DNA of 64,000 nucleotides, from positions 248,001-312,000 of the forward strand of contig NW_020825353.1 in assembly GCF_003286085.1 (NCBI RefSeq). The letters run 5' to 3'. The DNA comes from Drosophila persimilis (Eukaryota; Arthropoda; Insecta; Diptera; Drosophilidae). The notes under the pieces were generated by a model. It searched no databases and had not been told where the DNA came from. It saw only the letters and a list, made by a program, of their open reading frames with translations. How positions within the stretch are numbered: position 1 is the first letter of the stretch; each line of letters begins with the position of its first letter. Position numbers and translations under genes: made by a program. Positions 49,177 through 60,997 of this stretch are shown piece after piece.

Positions 49177-50300
49177 AATGGTCCTCGGTCCAATTATGTT
49201 TTTTATTTTTCTTTACACTTTTTTATTTTCTCGCCCCGCGGGCTCTAAATATGAAATAAAGTTTCTGAGCTGATACTATATGCTCTTTTGTAATCCCAGT
49301 CCTTGACTTCTTATCGGACTTCTGGCGGGCTGTCTGTGGATGGCTCCATAGTTCTATTGGCTAAGTTCTGCCGGAGCGATAAGCGGGAAAGAACAATGAC
49401 TTGTGCCCTGCTGAACTTTGCACGATTTCCAGCAGCACTTTTATTTTTTTTTTTAAGTCAAATTGTTCGCTGAGATCCCGCCAATAACTTTTAATTGCAG
49501 CCCTGCAAAGTCCACGCTTTAACAGCTGTATTTAGGCTGCGCTAAATTTTCTACGAAGAGAGAGAGAGATGGCATGCTAACAGCCGTTTTGAAATCATAT
49601 CCCGACTATTCTCTGTTCTCTGCGGTCTCTGTTTGTGCAGCTAGGTCAGCTAATGTCATATAGCTATAAGCCTAGTACTTAGATCAGCAAAGTTTTCCAT
49701 CGATCGAATCATGGAGTTCAGGGATCATTTTTCAGATTTTCATATAAAATCAATAAATTGGGGCTCCTATTTTCAGAATCCACAAGATTTCTTCGAAACG
49801 GTTGTTGGCTCTTTTTGAAATATGGTGCTGATTGGAACTGCTAAGTCGCTAAGAGTGAAAATGCATCGAGAAATATTAACAAGACATCATGTCATCATGC
49901 TATTCAGCAGGTACTGCCATGTGGTCAGATTAACGGACCCAGGAGTATTCAAATTTAAAATGTATCTAATATACACTACATATAATATAGCCCTTTTCCA
50001 CAGGTTCAAATATATCGTACATTACGGAACGGTTTTGTAACTGAAAATTATTTGAATCGGAAACGTCGATTTTTATTTTGAAGCAATAAAAATCGTCAAA
50101 TATATAAGTAAAATCGATATTTTCAAAAAAAAATCGTATCATCAAAAATGTATTTCAAAACATGTTGCTGCAGCAACAACGTAAGGACTTACGTTTTTAC
50201 CGATGGCAACATCCAATTTGTATTGATAATCTGCTGCGAGCAGCGTTTATCGAAAAATCGGCAGCACCGTTCCCGCAACATAGGCAGGGCAACATTCCGC
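49177..50300. other. Spacer after 26-29-p
   Basis: 3' UTR and flank of 26-29-p (AATAAA at 49255-49260), then AT-rich DNA without a supported gene. Short frames have no recognisable motif. Confidence 0.5.
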
Positions 50301-50304
50301 ATAC

Positions 50305-52300
50305 CCTACGGAATATCAAAATCAAGGAATATGTATAATAGAACTTGAATTCGTCAGTATATTTACGGTATATTTTGAAAATTAGGCGGTATATTTCGGT
50401 GCTGTTCTGAGGGTCATACTGTAGAAATACTGGTTTTCGCCGCGCTCCCATGGTATTTTTGTCAATTTCATCAATCTATTAATTTAATTTTCAATTTTAT
50501 ATAGAAATCCAATAAAAGCAAGTATTTCGAATAGGCCAATCATGTATAGAATTGATTCATCAATCGTACAAAATTGAGTGGGCAATCGAATTTGAGTTCG
50601 CCGGAGTTCGCCGCAGTTCGCTTTAGCAACAATGAGTCCCATTCCATACACACTGTTGCGGCAACATTTACTTGAAAACCGTTTTTTGGTCAAAAAAAAA
50701 TACATAAAGGTAATTAAAAGAAGCAATCTTGTAGAAAATGCATTTATCTATGGGCATCTATCTATCTATGAAATATAGGCAATACCCGATTCGCCGCAGC
50801 TTCGCTATTGCAACAATGAGTCTCATTCCATACACAAACATGTTGCTAATTCCATGCACACATACCCTGGGGGATATGGATGATATAGAATTGCGGAAAT
50901 GTGTTTCATCCCATGCTGTAATTAATGCAGAAACGAGTCAGTATCTACTTTAAACGATATTTTGCAATTAGTGGTCGTCTTACAGAGACAAAGAATCGCT
51001 ACAGGGATCAGGTTTTACATACGAATAACTAATCAAATGCATGACTAGACAAAAAAATGCAATCTAAAACAAGGCCTTTATTAATTACATTTGAAAGCAG
51101 CTTGGAAAACAGTATCTTAATATAATATAAACGAAATAGGGTATACAATAATAGGGTATACCCTGGTTGACAACAAATGAGTCTGCAAATAACTGCAACA
51201 TTGACGTCACAACCTGCGACTATTGAACATTTTTGCTGAAACCGTGTTTTTGTCAAAACATAAAACATGCAAGTACTTAAAAATAGTTAATCTTGATCGA
51301 AATTGTTTCAGCAATCATATAAAATTATCTGGGCAAAACTAAGGGATCTATAGCTGGGAATATTCGACGGAAGAAAGATTAACCAAGAATTAGTCGTCAT
51401 AACCGGTTCAGAACAATGAGTCTCATTCCATGCGCATATACCCTGGGGGAAATGGATGTTATAGAATAGTGAATATGTTTGTCATCCCAGGAAAAAACAA
51501 TTTATTTTCAATATATTTTAATATAATTCAATATTATTTAATATTATTTTCATTATTTCAACGATATTTTAAAGCTTATTGTCTTCTTGTAGGGACCATG
51601 AATAGGTATCAGGATCGAGATATATATACAAAACACTCATCATATAAATGAATATGTCTAAGAAATGTTAATTTGAGAAAAGGTCTTTATTAGTTACGTT
51701 TTATCTTCATATCAATATTTATACTTTCATATAAAATTAACAAAATAGGGTATACAAAGGCCTATATACGGCTTACACGCAACATAGCGACTCTTTTTTT
51801 GTTGGACTTTTTCGTTTAAAAGTCTTTTTTTACAATAAATACAATAAAAGCAAGGCTTAAAAACCAACCAATCTTGTAGAAAATTGATTCATCAATGGAA
51901 TAAAACTATGTGGGCGTTGCTGAAAGATTTAGTTAGTCAGCATTATTCAATGGAATATCAAAATTGAGCAATATGAACGACTATTCCCTTTCGTTATTTT
52001 GTGTGACCTTTTCGCTAATACCGTTTTTTGTTTGACCATTTTTGCTAAAACCTCTTTTTCCGCAAAATGCAATAAAAGAAAGTGTTTAAAATAAACCAGT
52101 CAATTAGAAATTAGGTTCATAAATCGTATAAAATTATGATTGCATGGCTAAATGTTCTATATAGCTAGTAATATTCGACGGAATATCAAAATCGAGGAAT
52201 ATGTATAATATGATTTGAATTCGTCAGTATATTTACGGTATATTTTTAAAGTGAGACGGTATACTTTGGTATATTTCTATAGGGTCAGACCGTATATTTT
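50305..52300. repeat. Diverged tandem array of about 0.6-kb units
   Basis: Blocks recur in order. An AACAATGAGTCTCATTCCA block with CCCTGGGGG and ATGGATG..ATAGAAT appears at about 50810-51010 and again at about 51413-51625, with a partial copy at 50631. A CTTTATTA..ACAAAATAGGGTATACAA block appears at about 51074-51160 and 51685-51760. An ATAAAAGCAAG..GATTCATCAAT block appears at about 50511 and 51845. A GGAATATCAAAATC..TATATTTACGGTATATTT block appears at about 50310 and 52179. No protein-coding frame persists between copies. Confidence 0.7.
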
Positions 52301-52330
52301 ATCAGTGGGTCCGCGGTCACACTGCCCACA
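52225..52330 (+). promoter_or_regulatory. Motif 6 / motif 1 core promoter of the Cip4-type gene
   Basis: Several GTATATTT-type motif 6 elements (about 52228-52300) precede CGGTCACACTG at 52314-52324, an exact Ohler motif 1. These two elements co-occur in TATA-less fly promoters with ubiquitous activity, with the start close to motif 1, here about 52330. The orientation fits the plus-strand gene downstream. Confidence 0.65.
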
Positions 52331-53461
52331 TTATCAAAACTTTTTTTGAACCGGGCGGTTGCTGCGCGCGTCGTTGTCGAATAAGTAAATACAGTAAATA
52401 GAAATAAATAAGTATATAGAGAGCCGTTTGTACCCTTTTTTTTTTGATCCGGCCGTTCGTTCGGGCGTTTATGGCCAAAGGTAAAAACGCGATATAAAAA
52501 GAGAAACAAATTGATGCTATGTTCCGTGCTTGTGTGCGAGTGTGTGTGTTTGTTTGTTTGTGTGTTTGTTTGTGTGTGCAAATGTCGCCCGAATTATGAC
52601 GCATTCTATTAAAAGTGCAAGCCGCATATTGAAGAAACATCTGAGAAATGAAATTGTGCAACGAATCGGGCGAAACGAGTTGCAAGGGAAAAACGCCTGC
52701 CTAAAGAGTGCGTGGGAGGAGAGACAGAAAGAGAGGGGGTACGAAGGTGTGCGTGCAAAATGTGTGCGAATTATGTAAAATACCAAAACAATAGATAGAA
52801 AGAAAAACTAATTCAAAATTCCAATTGCACTCGCACTCTCTCTTGAACTGCAGCCCATGATGTCTTTCTCTCTCTCTCTCTCTCTCTGTCTCTCTACTGC
52901 GCCGCTGCAGCGCAAATGCCAGTGCATTTCCCTTCGGTTTTGTTTCTTTTTTTAATTATTTTCCTCTCGATTATTGGCGCTATCCAGAAAAACGGTCGCA
53001 CATTCCTTTTGCTGCAGCTACCTGCCCTGCGCCGCTGTCCATCTGCCGGCTGCGCTGCATTGACACGTCGTCGGCTGCAACATTCTTGTTTTTTTTTTTC
53101 TGAGTGGTTCGTCTTACCTGTTTAACCACCAAATTCGTCGGCCGTGTCTCCACGTTTATCGAGGGGGAATTAGTGCTCTCAAAGAACGCGCAACGTTGAA
53201 ACAAACCAAAAAAATTAATTAACCTTTGCGGGAAATACATACATACAAACAAACGCCAGCAACAGCAACATCTCTCATATTTTACTCTTCTTCCTCTCCA
53301 CTGTTTCGTTTCGTGCGCTTCTTTTGGATTACATTATCTTCGTTTTTGTTTTTTTTTTGTGGATTATTACTACTACAGTGGCAAGCAGTTCAAGCAGTAG
53401 ACACAGCAGCAACAACAAACTGGCCGAATCGGAAAACGCAGCAGCGGAAAACTCCAACAAC
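52330..53461 (+). other. 5' UTR exons and first intron of the Cip4-type gene
   Basis: A first non-coding exon could run from about 52330 to a donor at about 52480 (CCAAAG|GTAAAA) and splice to an acceptor at about 53388 (ACTACTACAG), leaving a leader of about 70 nt before the ATG. The frame upstream of the ATG is open back to 53324 but contains no earlier ATG. The splice sites are inferred. Confidence 0.4.
52861..52888. repeat. (TC)n microsatellite
   Basis: About thirteen TC units in the 5' intron of the Cip4-type gene. Confidence 0.9.
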
Positions 53462-53485
53462 ATGAGTTGGGGCACAGAGCTATGG
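53462..53485 (+). CDS. Cip4: First coding exon of a Cip4/FBP17-type F-BAR protein (partial)
   Basis: ATG followed by codons reading MSWGTELW, then a strong donor (TGG|GTAAGT). This octapeptide opens the F-BAR domain of Cip4/FBP17/Toca-1 proteins, whose next residues are DQFDNL or similar. These proteins bend membranes during endocytosis and recruit WASP/SCAR-type actin regulators through a C-terminal SH3 domain. The remaining exons lie beyond the window; none is visible in the next 10.5 kb. Eight residues are little to go on, but the match, exon phase and promoter agree. Confidence 0.65.
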
Positions 53486-55050
53486 GTAAGTTTTTCTCTC
53501 TATTGTTGATTAGCGCTGTAGTGGGGGGTGTGGAGGGGAGTTCTACTATGGGGAACTGTCTGATTGGATTATGGAACTCTCAAGATAAGCAGTAGTAAAA
53601 TCCTTCCCGTTAAGCTTTTGTATGAGTGAGTGTTTTTTGTTGTTATTCTTCTATTGTGAGCGGAACTTTAGTTGAGAGGGAAGTTATTTCTGTGAGAACA
53701 AACAGCTGTAGATTGGGATATAATTCTTATCAAGCTGGGCGGTTCTTCAAAGCAAAGGAGAAAAGTGGAGACACAACTGCAGATAATCTTTCATTGAATT
53801 ATTGGAACTCTTAAGGTAAACAGTTATTGAGTGAATAATTCTTATGCACTGTGTGGGAATTCTTTTTTGGGAAAGAGAGAGAGGTGGTGCTTTTCCTGAT
53901 AGGGAAATCTAATTAGATTATGGAACGATAAGCTTGGCAAAAGACACGAGAGGGAGAAAGCGATTTGGCAGATGGGGATTGGTGAAATATGATTATCCCT
54001 TTTCTATTGGATTAATGGATCTTTCAGGCTCGAAGGCCTTCAAGAGTGACTTTTGCAGATTGGCAACTAAATGCCTCTCTCATTGAATTAATGGAATTCC
54101 CGAACATAACTGTAAAGTCCTTCCACTTACCATTCCACTTAGTTCCTTATCAGCTTTTACAAGCCAAGAAATCATCTCAAAGCAAAGCAAAGCTCAAGCC
54201 AAAGCTAAAGTGCAGGCAAATGTCTCAAGAACTTTACGTTTATAATGTTTCGCTCTTCTCTCTCTCTCTGTCTCTCGACCGCTCTACCTCTCTCGCTCCG
54301 TCTCTGTCTGCGTTGGAACTTGAAACTTAATGAAGAAAAAAAAAACTGGTTTTGCGGGTTTTATGTAAATTGCTGCCATATGAGCGGCGGCGGCGGCGGC
54401 GGTACCAAGCGTGCGCCGCCCCAGAGCGTTATTTCTCGGATATCGTTGTTGTTGTTTTTGTCTTTTGCTTTTGCCTTTGCAGTGTAGAGTTCTACGGAGG
54501 AGGCCCAAAAACACCATTCCACCACTTCTTCGATTCCAAGTACACCGGCTCCACATTATTTTTATTATATTTAATAGTTTTTTTTCTTCTTCTTCTGCCT
54601 TTTGCTCTCCGACCGAATCTATGTACATATCTCTCTCTGTCTATCTGCCTCTCTTTCTTGGGTTAGACATTCGCTTAAACAGCTGTTTTTAATCGTTTTC
54701 TGGTTTCGTTTAGGGCGTTGACACGCCCATTCTAAAAGCTTACCTTTTAAACATTTAAACTTAACTCTTTTTTTTTTTTGCAATGCTCAGCTGCTTTTTC
54801 CTCTCTCTCTACTTCGCTCCCTCTCTTCCTCTCTCGCCCTCTTCGTTGCTCGATTTAGTTTTTGCTGAAATTTCAATTCAATTCGAGAGATTCGGATATC
54901 GATGGATTTTATATACGTTTCGTTTTTTTTTTTTTTGTTTTTTTCGGGGGTAGTTTTGTGTGCACTCCGCCCCTGGACGAAGGACGAAGGACGGGCAGGC
55001 AGGGCAGAACCAGCAGCCGGCGCAGCACACCCTCGGAAGGTATCTCTCTC

Positions 55051-55077
55051 TGTGTGTGTGTGTGTGTGTGTGTGTAG
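55051..55077. repeat. (GT)n microsatellite
   Basis: About twelve GT units; overlapping frames translate as Cys-Val or Thr-His runs. Confidence 0.9.
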
Positions 55078-57136
55078 GTGTATTGGTGTTTGTGCAACTC
55101 TGGAAAATGTGCTGCCGCAGCAGCAGCAGCAGCAAAAGCCGCTTCTGCCCAGAGGAGCCTCCATGTTGCCATGTTGCCAGGGCCCCGAAATTGCACGTCT
55201 AGACAGCATTTTGCAATCTATTTGTTAAGCAGTTTTCCTCTCTTTTTCCTGCTACGTGGTTTTTTTTTTTTTTTTGGGCCTGGCTCTGGTGTCAACTCTA
55301 CTCTGCCTGTCTGCTGCTAGTTTTCCGCTTAGAGCAGCTTACCCAAGTGTTTGTCTGGCGGATTTGCATACGGATCTCAGGGCAGCGACAGCGGCAGCAG
55401 AAGGGAGCCAATAAAAGCCGTAAAGGGCTACCAATTCCGTGGGCGGCGGGGGGGTTCTAGAAATAAAACTGGAATAAAGTGCAAGAAAGACAAACAAAAT
55501 TCTTTCTAAAACTATTGGAACTGTATTGGATGAATATCTCGAAAATTTGACAAATTTCTGTTAATATTCCACGAAAAAACATTTTAACTTTTTGTCTGGG
55601 CATACAATTAATCTTCAAATTAAAGTTAATATTCATTAGAAATTATGCAGATTCCATTCTGGAATATCTTTTGTTCCGCCTTGTTTTTTTCTGGTTTTTT
55701 GGTTAACCATTTCTGTAGGCTTTTCGTTTTGCTCAACGCTTTTTGTGATATGATTCATGATGTGGGTTATAGAAAACCAGTTTCTCCCTGCCCCAATGTA
55801 CATACGAACCCCTCGTACCCCCCTTCTTGTGGCAAACATATACATATATATCTCTTTCGTTCAGACTCAATCTCGAATCATTGTTGAATATCGGTAGCCA
55901 GGGGAGCGAGTAATATATGCCCATAACTGTTTTCCGACTCGCCGAAATTTGCATAAGTGATTTGCACACGAAATACTCGATATTCCACTTGGCCTCCCTC
56001 CCCCGCCCTCATTCGTGGCGCCCCCAAAATGAAAGTGTAACCAGAAAGATGGTTGGTATTTTTTTTTTTTTCGGTTTAATTGAATTTTTTTTTTGTCTGT
56101 GGCTGGAAAGCGAAGCGCTGCCGCACTATAAAAACCCATCATAATATTATAATATATATATTTATAATGCAAAAAAATCATAGACATCCCCCCGGAAGGG
56201 GGTGAGGGGGGGGGGTGGGGTGGTGCGGCTAAGCGGGTCAAATGCGGGTCCGCCTGCAATCGCCACTCGAGCACAAAACTTTCTTTGGATTTTTCGCTGC
56301 TTTTCACTTTAATTAAATTTAAAGCATGCGCCGGCCATCGCGTCGCGTCGCCGTCTCTTAAATTCCATTAAGACCCGACCACCGCTCGACCGCTTTGCAT
56401 ATGCAAAAAAAAAAAGCTTAAAAACTTGAGGCACGGATAAATAAAAACTGTTGTTTTTTTTTCGCTTTTTTTAAGCATTTATTTCGACATTTGCTGAGTG
56501 GCGTGCGTTTTGTGGGGGGGGGGAGGGAAATCTCTTTTTTTTTGGGGCAGCCAACCCACCCCAATGGGTCGTCTCTTGGGGTCCCTCCTACCTCGCTCTC
56601 CCGCTCTCTCTCTCTCTCTCTCTATCTGTGGAATCTCTCTCTGTCTCCGTCTCCGTCTCCGTCTAATGTTGTTGTGTCTATAGCCGGGAACTAAAAATAG
56701 TTTTGTATTTTTGTTATTTTAAATTACTTTTTGGCCCAGACAAGGTCCAACGCATTGAAGATGAGGCCTGGCCGAGGCCTATCTAGAGGGAAAACAGTTT
56801 CTTCACGATAATCCTTGGGAATAACACCTGAAAAGGCATCTTAAGACACACTGGGAAGATTCTGGAAAGGTTTTCCTTAGAACATAGAGGTTTATCCATT
56901 AAAATTCCGCCTTTAAAAAAGTTCATATATAATCGAAGGAATAATATGTTCGATATGTCTGCATTTATAGAGTATTTCCTTAGGGGCTATGCCCCATACT
57001 TTATTTTCCTTTCCAGCTCATCTTTCAGCACATTTTTCCGCCTTCCCGCTTCCCAGCCAGCCACCAGCTGATCGTAGAGCCTCCGCCGGGCACTTGCCCG
57101 AAGATCTGTTGAACTTCAAGATCGAACGCCTCTCCT

Positions 57137-57158
57137 CCCCCCCCCCCCCCCCCCCCCC
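57137..57158. repeat. Poly-C tract, 22 bp
   Basis: Uninterrupted C run followed by CCCCCA repeats; gives a false Pro-rich frame on one strand and a Gly-rich frame on the other. Confidence 0.95.
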
Positions 57159-58522
57159 ACCCCCACCCCCACTGGCACTGGGGCTCCTCTGAAGTGCAGC
57201 TGTTTAATGTAGTCGAGCACTGTGTAAATAGTTCGTATCGTGGCCCGTGCCCCGTGCCCCGTACATCGTTCCTGCGTATCACATGACATTGAAAAACACT
57301 CACCAAAAATGAATGCGAATGAATGCGAAACGTTCAAAAAAGTATTGTTTTCAAATGGGAAATATTTTGGTATCTTTTGATGCTTTTTTTGTTTAGTATC
57401 TAGTGACCCGCGACTTGTTGAAATCATTTTAATGTGTCCAGAGGTGTGGACAAACACGGGAAAACGAAAAACCGGGACACGAAGCTCATATATCTTTTCA
57501 CAGCAGGCTTTTTGTGTGGCCCTCTTCTATTTCCAACGTGTCGGCCATGATTGAAATTCTATCACCCACACTCCCAGCCCCAGCCCCAGCCCCACCCGCA
57601 CAATCAAGAATCACCCTGATTCCAGGCGCTTGCCTAAGACTGCATCTTACCCCCAATCGGTCCTTCGAGATGATGATTTCCTTGGAAGGGTCACGGCCTC
57701 GCCCTCTGCCCTGTGCCCTCTGCCCTCTGCCTTTGGGCTGCCAGGACATGGGGTGGACTCTAGCTCAAGGCCAAGTTGGGAAAACGCACCCTATCTACGG
57801 GATCTACGGCATCTAAGGGATCTGGAAATCTACTGCACTGCCATCTCCTTGTTCTTATCGATTTTCTCACACACTTGTCCTCAAGGCAGGGATGGGGAGG
57901 GGGAGGGGGCCCTGCCCTTGCTCTCTCACAATAGTTTTTCTTGCCTTTGTCTCCAGGGAATCTCTATCTCTCTCTCGCTTTCTCGACGGGTGGTTGCAAA
58001 AACATTTTCAGATTTTCGCAGATTTTTATTGCATCCGGCTTCCGACTTCCGGGCAGGCAAAACCGAAACCAAATTTGGGCGGGTGTAGGGTGGGGGGGGG
58101 GCACATATTTGTCCCTGGCTTTCGGGGATAATGTTTTCATAATGTATTCCCGAGTGTCAAAAGTGGCGTCAAATGTCTCAAAAGTACGTTAAAAAGGCCT
58201 TGGCCAGTGGCCCCCCATCCCCCCCCCACCCCCCACTACAGTGGAGTGTGGCACTCAAGCAACTTGTGGGATAGAAATAGAGATGAGATGGAACAAAAAG
58301 TCTCTACAGCTACAGGTACTCCAAAGAAGGGGAATACGATCGAATGTCGGTAGAGAAATCCGTATTGCCCAATTTTGAAGAGAATTTCCAGCATTTTCTA
58401 GGGAAATTTATGAACTCTTTGGACTCTGAAAAGGCGAAAGAATCGGGTATCTAAAATGGGTATTCCCCAGAGTTTTTGCTCGCGTTTCCCTTAGCAGACA
58501 GTGTGCCCTGTACATTCCATAA

Positions 58523-58524
<2 letters not shown>

Positions 58525-58560
<36 letters not shown>
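58525..58560. repeat. (TC)n microsatellite, 18 units
   Basis: Perfect TC run of about 36 bp; the minus strand translates as an Arg-Glu repeat. Confidence 0.95.
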
Positions 58561-58563
<3 letters not shown>

Positions 58564-59820
58564 CTCTATGAGTCGCCGACTGATTGCAAATTCTATTCAC
58601 ATCCCGCTTTTGGCAGTGCTTTGTAAAATTATTACTTTTTTTTGCGCTCTGTGGCACGTCTCACGTGGCGTCTATGGGATTTGGTGGCCAGTAGCCTTCA
58701 GCCAGCTTTTGCCGGTTGCATATTAAACAGCCGCAGCCGCAGCCGAATGCCGATTTGTAACCACAAGATACGCAGATACAGTGGAAAAGCATTTAAAATG
58801 CAAATTGCAGCCGTTGCAGGTTTGAAAAATGTCTGCTTTTGCCTCATGCCTCATGCCTCTTGCCCCACATCCCACATGAGGGTTTCGTTTCGTTCCCAAA
58901 GATAAGCGGCACATTCTTGAACAATATGCTGTATATAGTATTTATTTGTTGTATCTAGAGCACACACTTCCTTTCCGCTTAAGCCATAAGCTTTGATAAA
59001 AAAACAAACAAACGTTGACCAACTTTTTAGTTTCTGTTTTTTGTTCTCTGTTGTCCCTGGCGATAGCCCACTCACCGCATTCTTTGCATATTTTTGTGGC
59101 CAATAAATAAATAAATACTCAAATGTTGGCAAAATGTGGCCGAATCCCATGATTAACACCTGAAGAATTCTCCAGTAAACAAAACAAATCTGGCAGATTG
59201 CTGTGAATCATCTGAAGATTGTTTTTCTCCACCACACATCTTGAAATAAATTACAATTTTCCATCGTTTTTCTATATACAGTATGTTTCTTTTTCTCCCT
59301 ATAAGTTTTATGGGGCATATCGTACAAAATACTCCGAGTATTTCCAGCGTTTCCGCTTCATTCGTCTTCGGGCGATGCGTCAGAATAGAGCCGGAATACT
59401 TATCAGTGCACGGACGGATAGACAGACGGTCGAACGGTCGAATGTGACTAAATTAAATGAACCTGTTGCTGGTCGTAAAAACTCACTCAATCAGAGAGGG
59501 GGCAAACGGAACAGGTGACTGTAAAAGTATATTCCCCTAGAGCTCCAGGAATACACACATATGTATGTTATCAGAACGTTGATATTTCCCTTGGGCTAAC
59601 AAGTGGGTATACAAGTTTTTATATAGAGTTTGATTGGGCCTTGAATGACGAATGGGATACTGCTCAAGATATCAGGCAGGCCCTATTGATGGATGAAATG
59701 CCCCAGAACGGATAGATCTAGCTCTGGAGATGCAGATATTGTGAAGGAAATCTAAGAAAGACAATGATACGGTTTCATAGGTGGTTTTCCTGGCTCAAAG
59801 GCTACTCCAATTAGCTTGGT

Positions 59821-60000
59821 AGATCTATAAAGCGGAGGCCCTGGGATCTCTTTAAGGCTTCCTGCAATCACTGAAGATCTATAGAGCGGAGGCCCTGGGA
59901 TTCCTTCAATGCTTCCTGCAATCACTGAAGATCTATAGAGCGGAGGCCCTGAGATCCCTTTAAGGCTTCCTGCAATCACTGAAGATCTATAGAGCGGAGA
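59821..60000. repeat. 54-bp tandem repeat, 3.3 copies
   Basis: Copies begin with AGATCTATA(A/G)AGCGGAG at 59821, 59875, 59929 and 59983 (partial), each ending TGCAATCACTGA. The unit is a multiple of three and stays open on the minus strand, encoding an 18-residue repeat (IAGSLKGISGPPLYRSSV type). No start context or flanking gene supports translation. Confidence 0.9.
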
Positions 60001-60970
60001 TCTATGGTTCCATTGGACACAGATCTATTCTTTACTGCCGTTTCAGGCTTTGGGGGTCATCTTTTGGTGGCTCTTCCCCTCAGGTTTCTTCTGGTGGGGC
60101 ACCTTCTGGTGGATCTTCCACTCAGTTTTCACTGTGGCTTGCTTTTGATTTTTCGTCTGGATCTCTCCAGCAATTTGCATGTTGTTTTCCATCGTATATT
60201 TTTGCGTGTGTGTTTTTCTGGCAAGAGCATGTGAAATTCAGTATGTTCTGGCCAAATACTCGGTTGCTTTTGGCCTGGTCCGCCGCCACACACCGCTCTC
60301 GTATCAGCGATAGGCTAATAAGTAAATATTAGTTAGACATTAGATACACATTTGTGGTCGTGCACAGATATCGGGGGCCCAAGAGTCAAATTCAATTATA
60401 GTTGCGGCCAAAACGGTGGATAAACATGGCCAAAAGTTGGGTGTGGTCGGAATGGAATGGTCGAGCAACAGGTCCCGGGTTGGTCCTCAACTTTGACCCT
60501 GGGCTGTCTTGATTCTTTCCCAAAATTTATTAATTACGTTGGGAATTAATGGGCAACCCTTGCGTGGCCCTGCCCAGTCCTCACTTTGCTGCCTGCCTCT
60601 CTTCAGCGGCAACATGTGGCACTGCGTGTGGCAGTGTGTGTGGCAGTGTGTGTGTCAGTGTGTGTGTGTGTGCCAGTTATTGCCTGAAGAGCCCTCCTCG
60701 TTGAAGAGTCTGCGTGTGTGCCATTTTACCTGGCCGGAGATCTGCAACAGAAATCGACCACAAATCACACGAAGGGTGGCAGTTGAGTCGAGGGGGGCGG
60801 GGGGCAGGGCAGGGGGAGGCCACCCTCCGTGCTCGGTGCCAGCACAGTTTTTTTTGAATGCACTTCTCGGTGTGCACTCGAAATGAAGTGGGAAATGGGA
60901 CAGCGTCATCGTTCCATTGCTGTTCTGTTCCCTTTGTTCAGGGCCAGGCCAAATCGGAGTGACGGCGTGT

Positions 60971-60997
60971 GGGGGGGGGGGGGGGGGGGGGGGGGGG
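60971..60997. repeat. Poly-G tract, 27 bp
   Basis: Uninterrupted G run. A second, 18-bp G run lies at 63326-63343. Run lengths may be imprecise because of sequencing or assembly error. Confidence 0.9.

Noticed and set aside
53324-53461. N-terminal extension of the MSWGTELW exon
   Set aside because: The frame is open but has no ATG, begins in a T-rich tract, and appears to contain a splice acceptor at about 53388.
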